Shown here: positions 1 to 4,674 of the stretch, in pieces
How the letters are laid out: every line of letters begins with the position of its first letter
Position numbering within the stretch: the first letter of the stretch is position 1
Assembly: GCA_958425285.1 (NCBI GenBank)
Contig: CATZVV010000110.1
Coordinates: 1 to 6,390 of the forward strand
From: an uncultured Lachnoclostridium sp.
GTDB lineage: Bacteria; Bacillota; Clostridia; Lachnospirales; Lachnospiraceae
Reading direction: 5' to 3'
DNA length: 6,390 bases
Notes under the pieces: model-generated
Databases searched by the model: none
What the model saw: the letters and a program-made list of their open reading frames with translations, nothing else
What the model was told of the DNA's origin: nothing
Translations under genes and position numbers: made by a program

Positions 1-2
1 AA

Positions 3-107
3 AAGGTTCATACAGATGTGATACCTACTGTTCAGATTGAAGAGGTAGATATTAAGACAAATGTATTAATGTTAGAGGATATACTTTGCGGAAATGATGG
101 AAAGTGA
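3..107 (+). CDS. 3' end of an unidentified upstream gene (partial)
   Basis: The third forward frame is open from the window edge to a TGA at 105-107 and gives 34 residues ending in LEDILCGNDGK. The other two forward frames hit stops within the first 40 bases. The stop lies 9 bp before the next start codon, and the ribosome site of that gene overlaps this stop, so the two genes are very probably co-transcribed. The fragment is too short to assign to a family. Because the operon encodes an ABC ATPase and permease but no visible substrate-binding protein, that missing component is one guess for this gene or another one further upstream. Nothing in these residues confirms it. Confidence 0.6.
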   Translation, partial: KVHTDVIPTVQIEEVDIKTNVLMLEDILCGNDGK

Positions 108-116
108 GGAATTTAA

Positions 117-2114
117 ATGGCATTATTTGGGCAAAGGGTGAAGGGAAAAGTGTCAGGCAGCTTTGGACAGCAATTTCGGAGAATGTTTTCCGGTACTTCA
201 GATGTAAAAGGAATTGAGGTTCAACGTCCGAAAGAAGAGATAGTAGACGTTTCCTTGGAGTTGAAACGAAGAAAAGAGCTTATTATTGATTCAAACATTC
301 CAAATACAAAAGCGCTTCCCTGTGTATCCTATGAGTTGGATCAGAAGGTGGAGCAGCGTTTGGCAGCAGCTGGAGTCTTTCCTGAGGTGGATGTTGTACT
401 TGATCCATATAAAAAAGCCCCATTATGTGCTTTGGCATTGTTTCATACGGAAAAACCACTCCTTGCAAAGTTTGTAGTTTATGGAGATACAGAAGAAGAT
501 ACTGTTTCCGGAAATATTTCTGAAGCAAAGACAAGTCATCGACTTCCGATTTTTGGTCTTTATCCAAATCGGGAAAACACGGTTATGATTCAGTTGTATG
601 ATGAAAGTGGAAAAGCGGTTGAAGAAACGAAGGTAACGATACGTACAGGAAAGCTCCCCAAAAGTTTGGAAGGTGCTGCAAAGGTGGAAAAACATAGTGC
701 AAAATCTGCCTATAATCTGATTCTTGTATCAGGGAAAAGTGCTCCGTATCCATTTGCATTTGATTCATCTGGCTGTATCCGTTACTACCTGAATTATCGG
801 CCGAAGGGATATGGTTTGTTACCGCTTTCGAATGAGAGGTACATTTTTGTAGAGAGAAAGGTTCTTTGTCCGACCTATCAGCTGCCACACTCTACTCAGA
901 TTTATGAGATTGATGCATTAGGACGTATTTATAAGGTGTTCTATGTACCGAGAGGATGTCATCATGATGTTTGTGAAAAAGAGCCGGGTGGTAATCTGCT
1001 TGCGATTACGAACTCGATTGAGGGACATATCGGGGATGTTATCATTGAGCTTGACAGAAATACAGGAGAGATTGTAGATCGGGTAGATTTACGTCAGATT
1101 TTTGGAAATACACATAGAGATAATATTAACTGGACTCATCTTAATACCGTTTCTTACAATAAAGAAGAAGACACAGTTTTATTTTGTGCCAGAAATCTGC
1201 ATTCTGTTTGTAAAATCAGATGGAGTACAAAAGAATTGCTTTGGATACTTTGTGATCCTAGATTTTGGGAAAACACACCGTTTGAGGGTAAGCTTTTAAA
1301 ACCTGTTGGAGAGATGAAATGGAGTTATCAGGCACACGCTCCATATGTTTTTGAGAAATGTGAAGAAAAACCGAATGAAGTGCGTCTGGCTATTTTTGAT
1401 AATCACCATCAGGCGAGACGGAAAGTTAGTTTTTTTGATGGGGATAATCATTCATATATAAAAATCTATCGCATTAATGAGAAAGATCATACGGTAACAA
1501 TGGAACATTCTTATCAGGGAGTTAAATCCAAAATAACATCCAATCCAAGAGTTGAACGGGAGAAAGACCGGGTGTTCTCCATGGGAGCTTATTTGGATCC
1601 TTTGTTTGAAGAAAGCCGTGGTGGTATGATTTATGAATTTGATTATGACACAGAAGAAGTTTTAAATCAGTATTCTATAAAATATTATTATTATCGCGGT
1701 TATGAATTTTCTCCGGATTATGGTATTCTGGCCGGAAAAATGAAATTAGATTCCAATTATATGGCGGGTTTTCTAATTAAGCCGGAACGATTTGATGGAA
1801 TGGTTGAAATTCCAGAGGATAAATTGGCGGATGTTGAATTTGACAACAGGGAAGAGGTTACAATTGCGAGAACGGATGAGGTGATCTATATAGGTACAAA
1901 AGATCACTTACTTGGACAAGTTTATTTTGTCGGCAAAAAGAATACGTACTATCGTGATATACGAAAACCGGAACAAACGGATCCAAGATTTGTCAATATT
2001 GTGTTCTCCGTAGCATTCCCGGTTCATATGATGGAGCCGGATGACTACCGGATTGTAATTGATTTCAAAGGGAAGTTATATGATACAGAGAGAAATATAC
2101 GAATAGGAGGATGA
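117..2114 (+). CDS. Aryl-sulfate sulfotransferase (ASST) family protein, no signal peptide
   Basis: This family moves a sulfuryl group from one phenolic sulfate ester to another phenol through a sulfo-histidine intermediate, without PAPS. Residues about 88-180 match the family's beta-sandwich N-terminal domain (DPYKKAPLCAL, then PIFGLYPNRENTV). Residues about 200-560 resemble its beta-propeller. Likely active-site positions are H282/H283 in HHD, H341 in NWTHLN, R359 in CARN and H407 in YQAHAPY. By family comparison these correspond to E. coli CFT073 H252, H356, R374 and H436 (the sulfurylated histidine); the H341-R359 spacing of 18 equals the E. coli spacing. There is no hydrophobic signal: residues 1-60 are polar and basic, and about ten cysteines are scattered through the protein, so it is probably cytoplasmic. 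At 665 residues it is somewhat longer than the E. coli enzyme, with about 85 extra residues at the N-terminus. The ATG at 117 follows a GAGGA at 106-110. The gene ends 4 bp before an ABC ATPase gene. The family call is firm; substrates are unknown. Confidence 0.88.
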   Translation: MALFGQRVKGKVSGSFGQQFRRMFSGTSDVKGIEVQRPKEEIVDVSLELKRRKELIIDSNIPNTKALPCVSYELDQKVEQRLAAAGVFPEVDVVLDPYKKAPLCALALFHTEKPLLAKFVVYGDTEEDTVSGNISEAKTSHRLPIFGLYPNRENTVMIQLYDESGKAVEETKVTIRTGKLPKSLEGAAKVEKHSAKSAYNLILVSGKSAPYPFAFDSSGCIRYYLNYRPKGYGLLPLSNERYIFVERKVLCPTYQLPHSTQIYEIDALGRIYKVFYVPRGCHHDVCEKEPGGNLLAITNSIEGHIGDVIIELDRNTGEIVDRVDLRQIFGNTHRDNINWTHLNTVSYNKEEDTVLFCARNLHSVCKIRWSTKELLWILCDPRFWENTPFEGKLLKPVGEMKWSYQAHAPYVFEKCEEKPNEVRLAIFDNHHQARRKVSFFDGDNHSYIKIYRINEKDHTVTMEHSYQGVKSKITSNPRVEREKDRVFSMGAYLDPLFEESRGGMIYEFDYDTEEVLNQYSIKYYYYRGYEFSPDYGILAGKMKLDSNYMAGFLIKPERFDGMVEIPEDKLADVEFDNREEVTIARTDEVIYIGTKDHLLGQVYFVGKKNTYYRDIRKPEQTDPRFVNIVFSVAFPVHMMEPDDYRIVIDFKGKLYDTERNIRIGG

Positions 2115-2121
2115 GCCGGTG
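2105..2121 (+). promoter_or_regulatory. Ribosome site that decides a GTG start for the ABC ATPase
   Basis: AGGAGG at 2105-2110 lies in the last codons of the sulfotransferase gene, 8 bases before GTG at 2119-2121. An ATG at 2111 directly abuts the ribosome site but is in another frame and meets a stop after five codons (ATG AGC CGG TGT CAT TAG). GTG followed by SLEIQNIYKTF gives the usual N-terminus of this ATPase family, so GTG is the start. The 4-bp gap to the upstream stop suggests translational coupling. Confidence 0.75.
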
Positions 2122-2883
2122 TCATTAGAAATTCAAAACATTTATAAGACATTCGAGGATGATACGAGTAATCCTGTTTTGCAAAATATAAATCTTCAAA
2201 TTGACGATGGTGAATTTATTTGTCTTGTAGGACCTTCCGGTTGCGGTAAATCGACTCTTTTAAATGTGATTGCAGGTTTAGAGGAGGCAACAAAAGGAAC
2301 AATCCGGCACAATGGACAGGTTGTCACAAAGCCGGGAGCAGATCGAGTAATGATGTTCCAGGAACATGCTCTTTTTCCGTGGCTTTCTGTAAAAGAAAAT
2401 GTAAAATTTGGCATGAGTCTCGCAGGGTTGTCAAAACCAGAGCAGGAAGAATATGCGATGCATTATTTAAAGATGGTTGAGTTGGATGCCTATGCGGATT
2501 ATCCAATTCATAAGATTTCTGGTGGAATGAAACAGCGTGCTTCGTTGGCCAGAGCACTTGCTCTTGATAGTGATTTGCTTTTGATGGATGAACCCTTTTC
2601 TGCTTTGGACAAGCAGACGATTAACGTATTGCGGGAAGAGTTAGTAAAAATATGGGAAAAAACAGGCAAAACAATTATTTTTGTAACACATAGTGTTGAG
2701 GAAGCTGTGTTTTTTGCGGACCGGGTTGTCGTACTGTCAGCAATTACAGGTGGAATTAAATCCATTTATCCGGTTTCTATTGATCGGCCAAGGCATATTG
2801 AGAATCCTGAGTTTGTATCCTTGAGAAAACAGATATTAGAAGATGTAAGGACAGAAGCAAGGAGGGAACTTTATGAAAAATAA
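2119..2883 (+). CDS. ABC transporter ATP-binding protein, TauB/SsuB (nitrate/sulfonate/taurine) type
   Basis: This is the cytoplasmic ATPase of an importer of the sulfonate/taurine/nitrate/pyrimidine-precursor group. All catalytic motifs are intact in 254 residues, the usual length: Walker A GPSGCGKST at 38-46, Q-loop Q81 in MMFQEHALFPW, signature ISGGMKQR at 133-140, Walker B LLLMDEP at 153-159, D-loop SALD at 161-164 and H-loop H191. The FQEHALFPWLSVKENV stretch and the MDEPFSALD context are typical of TauB/SsuB-like subunits. The start is GTG. It overlaps the permease gene by 11 bp, which marks it as that permease's partner. The substrate cannot be read from an ATPase. The sulfotransferase next door makes a sulfate ester, sulfonate or aromatic acceptor plausible, but that is inference. 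Confidence 0.9.
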   Translation: MSLEIQNIYKTFEDDTSNPVLQNINLQIDDGEFICLVGPSGCGKSTLLNVIAGLEEATKGTIRHNGQVVTKPGADRVMMFQEHALFPWLSVKENVKFGMSLAGLSKPEQEEYAMHYLKMVELDAYADYPIHKISGGMKQRASLARALALDSDLLLMDEPFSALDKQTINVLREELVKIWEKTGKTIIFVTHSVEEAVFFADRVVVLSAITGGIKSIYPVSIDRPRHIENPEFVSLRKQILEDVRTEARRELYEK

Positions 2884-3652
2884 ATCGAGAAGATTGGTTG
2901 AGCAGATTTTGTTTCTGACGCTTCTGGTTATTATCTGGCAGATTGTCTATACATTAACAGTAGATATTTTTGAAATGAAAAAGGCATATTCAGTTCCTTC
3001 CCCTCTGGGGGTATGGGAATCAGCAATACAAATGCTGAAATCAAATGAATTATTTTTGGCAATTGCCAATAGTATGCTGAGATGTATTTTAGGATTTTTA
3101 ATTTCTGTAGTAATCGGAATTGCTCTGGGACTTTTGATTCATACATGCAAATTTTTAGATCGAAATTTGAAGCCGGTTGTTATGGGTGTTCAGACACTTC
3201 CGAGTATTTGCTGGGTTCCATTTTCTATCCTGTGGTTTGGCTTAGAGGGAAGTGCAATTATTTTTGTGGTTGTTATGGGTTCTGCTTTTAGCCTTGCAGT
3301 TGCAGTAGACAGTGCAATGCGTAACATCAATCCGATTTATGCAAAGGTATCCAAAACAATGGGTGCAGATGCAAAGTCACTCTACCTTCGGGTTATATTT
3401 CCTGCCTGCCTTCCAAATTTTGTGTCCGGACTGCGTCAGACATGGTCTTTTGCATGGAGAGCATTAATGTCCGGTGAGGTAATGGTGACCTGTGTCGGTC
3501 TGGGAACTACTCTGCAGACAGCGAGAGATTTTAATGATATCAATCAGGTTATGCTCGTTATGGTTGTTATTATTATATTAGGTATACTGATTGATAAAGT
3601 AGTTTTCAGTAATATTGAAAATACATTGTTAAAAAAGCGAGGTTTGCGTTAA
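2873..3652 (+). CDS. ABC transporter permease, TauC/SsuC type (BPD_transp_1)
   Basis: This is the membrane subunit of the importer whose ATPase is encoded just upstream. The 259 residues contain about six hydrophobic segments, near 11-30, 70-91, 103-122, 127-146, 190-208 and 225-243. A basic N-terminus (MKNKSRRL) fits the inside-positive rule. The cytoplasmic EAA coupling loop is clear at about 160-188: KTMGADAKSLYLRVIFPACLP, with the conserved Gly and the I/V-x-P pattern that contacts the ATPase. The VPSPLGVWES segment at 41-50 and LPSICWVPFSILWFG at 109-123 are typical of SsuC/TauC permeases. ATG at 2873 is preceded by AAGGAGGG at 2859-2866, six bases away. The coding region overlaps the ATPase gene by 11 bp. 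It is the last gene before the terminator at 3672-3716. Confidence 0.9.
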   Translation: MKNKSRRLVEQILFLTLLVIIWQIVYTLTVDIFEMKKAYSVPSPLGVWESAIQMLKSNELFLAIANSMLRCILGFLISVVIGIALGLLIHTCKFLDRNLKPVVMGVQTLPSICWVPFSILWFGLEGSAIIFVVVMGSAFSLAVAVDSAMRNINPIYAKVSKTMGADAKSLYLRVIFPACLPNFVSGLRQTWSFAWRALMSGEVMVTCVGLGTTLQTARDFNDINQVMLVMVVIIILGILIDKVVFSNIENTLLKKRGLR

Positions 3653-3671
3653 AATATAAGATAAGACATAG

Positions 3672-3716
3672 GACGGCAGATTTGCATGTGTTGATATGCG
3701 GATCTGCTGTTTTGTT
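3672..3716 (+). terminator. Intrinsic terminator closing the sulfotransferase/ABC operon
   Basis: An inverted repeat pairs 3672-3687 with 3696-3711 over 16 positions with no mismatch if four G-U pairs are allowed (3672/3711, 3675/3708, 3682/3701, 3683/3700). The loop has 8 bases (3688-3695). A T-rich run, TTTTGTT at 3710-3716, follows directly. It begins 20 bp after the permease stop. Only about 42 bp separate it from the next start codon, and no convincing sigma-A promoter is visible there, so the dehydrogenase gene may depend on read-through or on a weak promoter. Confidence 0.85.
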
Positions 3717-3758
3717 AAAGAGGAGAGAAGAAAAAGCGTAGGCAGAAGGAGGTAGGAT

Positions 3759-4499
3759 ATGAAAGCATTAATTACAGGAGCTTCTTCCGGAATTGGAGAA
3801 GCAATGGCAGAAATACTGACAAGAGAAGGGCATGATGTAGTTGCCGTAGGAAGAAATGAGAAGCAATTGAAACGTTTACAAGAGAATATTGGATGTGCCT
3901 GCTTTGCTTTGGATTTAAGTAAAACAGAAAATTGTAAGATTCTCTATGAAAAGGTAAGAGATGTTGATATTCTAATTAATAGTGCAGGATTCGGGATAAT
4001 TGGCTATTTTACGGAATATGAGTTGGAGCGGGATATTGAGATGATAGGAATTAATATTTGCGCATTGCATATATTGACAAAATTATATTTATCGGATATG
4101 CAGGAGCGTAATTTTGGGTATGTGCTTAATGTTGCTTCGATTGCAGGTTTTTTAAGCGGCCCCCAGATGGCAGCATATTATGCCAGTAAATCCTATGTTG
4201 TTCGTTTGACAGGTGCGTTGGCAAGTGAATTAAAAAGTAAAAGGTCAAATGTTTATATCGGGGCACTCTGTCCGGGACCGGTAAAAACAAATTTTAACCG
4301 CAGAGCTGGTGTGGAATTTTCAATAAATGGGAAAGAGGCTGGCACGGTAGCTGAATATGCGATACGAAATATGTTTCGGAGGAAGCAGTTTATCTTGCCT
4401 GGCTTTCAGATTAAATTGGTTAAGTTTGGTGTGCGCTTTTTGCCAGATCGTGTATCGGCTTATCTGGCTGGAAAGATGCAGACTCAGAAGCAGAAATGA
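3759..4499 (+). CDS. Short-chain dehydrogenase/reductase (classical SDR, COG0300-like)
   Basis: This is a soluble NAD(P)-dependent oxidoreductase with a Rossmann fold. The 246 residues carry the full classical motif set: TGASSGIG at 6-13 for the dinucleotide, D52 in the LDLS turn, NSAG at 74-77 (a variant of NNAG), N99, catalytic S127, Y140 and K144 (Y-x-x-x-K, with the usual Ser-to-Tyr spacing of 13), and PGPVKT at 172-177. G31-R32 just after the second strand (VAVGRNEKQL) favours NADP(H) over NAD(H). The C-terminal tail after about residue 210 (LPGFQIKLVKFGVRFLPDR) is basic and amphipathic, as in DltE/YqjQ-like members. ATG at 3759 is set by AAGGAGG at 3746-3752, six bases upstream. It is separated from the ABC operon by a terminator, so a shared pathway should not be assumed. 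The substrate is unknown. Confidence 0.9.
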   Translation: MKALITGASSGIGEAMAEILTREGHDVVAVGRNEKQLKRLQENIGCACFALDLSKTENCKILYEKVRDVDILINSAGFGIIGYFTEYELERDIEMIGINICALHILTKLYLSDMQERNFGYVLNVASIAGFLSGPQMAAYYASKSYVVRLTGALASELKSKRSNVYIGALCPGPVKTNFNRRAGVEFSINGKEAGTVAEYAIRNMFRRKQFILPGFQIKLVKFGVRFLPDRVSAYLAGKMQTQKQK

Positions 4500-4582
4500 A
4501 ACATGGAATATTTTGGATAGGTGAAAAATAGAATTTATGGTAAGGATAAGACAATCTTGTTATAAAAATAGGAGGACTTCTA

Positions 4583-4611
4583 TTGACGAAATTGTCTATT
4601 TAGGTTATACT
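4583..4611 (+). promoter_or_regulatory. Sigma-A promoter of the secreted modular protein
   Basis: TTGACG at 4583-4588 (-35, five of six consensus bases) and TATACT at 4606-4611 (-10, five of six) are separated by exactly 17 bp. Transcription would start near 4618, giving a leader of about 54 bases before the ATG at 4672. This is the strongest promoter seen in the window and points to substantial expression of the downstream gene unless it is repressed. Confidence 0.82.
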
Positions 4612-4623
4612 AGCCCTAGGAAA

Positions 4624-4649
4624 CAAAATTATTTTGTGCAAATTGCACA
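4624..4649. promoter_or_regulatory. Two overlapping palindromes just downstream of the promoter (possible operator)
   Basis: CAAAAT-T-ATTTTG at 4624-4636 and TGTGCAA-A-TTGCACA at 4635-4649 are both perfect inverted repeats around a single central base, and they share two bases. They begin a few bases after the predicted transcription start, a standard place for a repressor to block elongation or clearance. The second one lacks the central CG of catabolite (cre) sites and has one base too few in the middle for a CRP-type TGTGA-N6-TCACA site. No regulator is recognised. As RNA only a short weak hairpin would form. Confidence 0.45.
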
Positions 4650-4657
4650 GGGAGAAA

Positions 4658-4674
4658 AAGGAGGTTGAATGATG
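4658..4674 (+). promoter_or_regulatory. Ribosome site with a double ATG start
   Basis: AAGGAGG at 4658-4664 precedes two adjacent in-frame ATG codons at 4669 and 4672. Spacing is 4 bases to the first and 7 to the second, so the second is the better start. Choosing the first would add only one methionine before the signal peptide. Confidence 0.7.

Noticed and set aside
283..888. Several 90-100 codon open frames on the minus strand inside the sulfotransferase gene
   Set aside because: They overlap a clear, well-conserved coding frame, lack ribosome sites and show no family features.
3717..3758. Dedicated promoter for the short-chain dehydrogenase
   Set aside because: The best pair, TTGATA at 3691 with GTTAAA at 3714, matches only three of six bases in the -10 box and overlaps the terminator stem, so it is not supported.
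4570..4603. Possible leader peptide: AGGAGG at 4570-4575 followed by TTG at 4583 and a stop at 4601
   Set aside because: The TTG is the start of the -35 box and the frame is only six codons. The transcript from this promoter begins downstream, so the codons would not be in it.
4618..4671. Riboswitch in the leader of the secreted-protein gene
   Set aside because: The leader is only about 54 bases, and its symmetric elements are short palindromes better read as DNA operators; no known aptamer core is visible.
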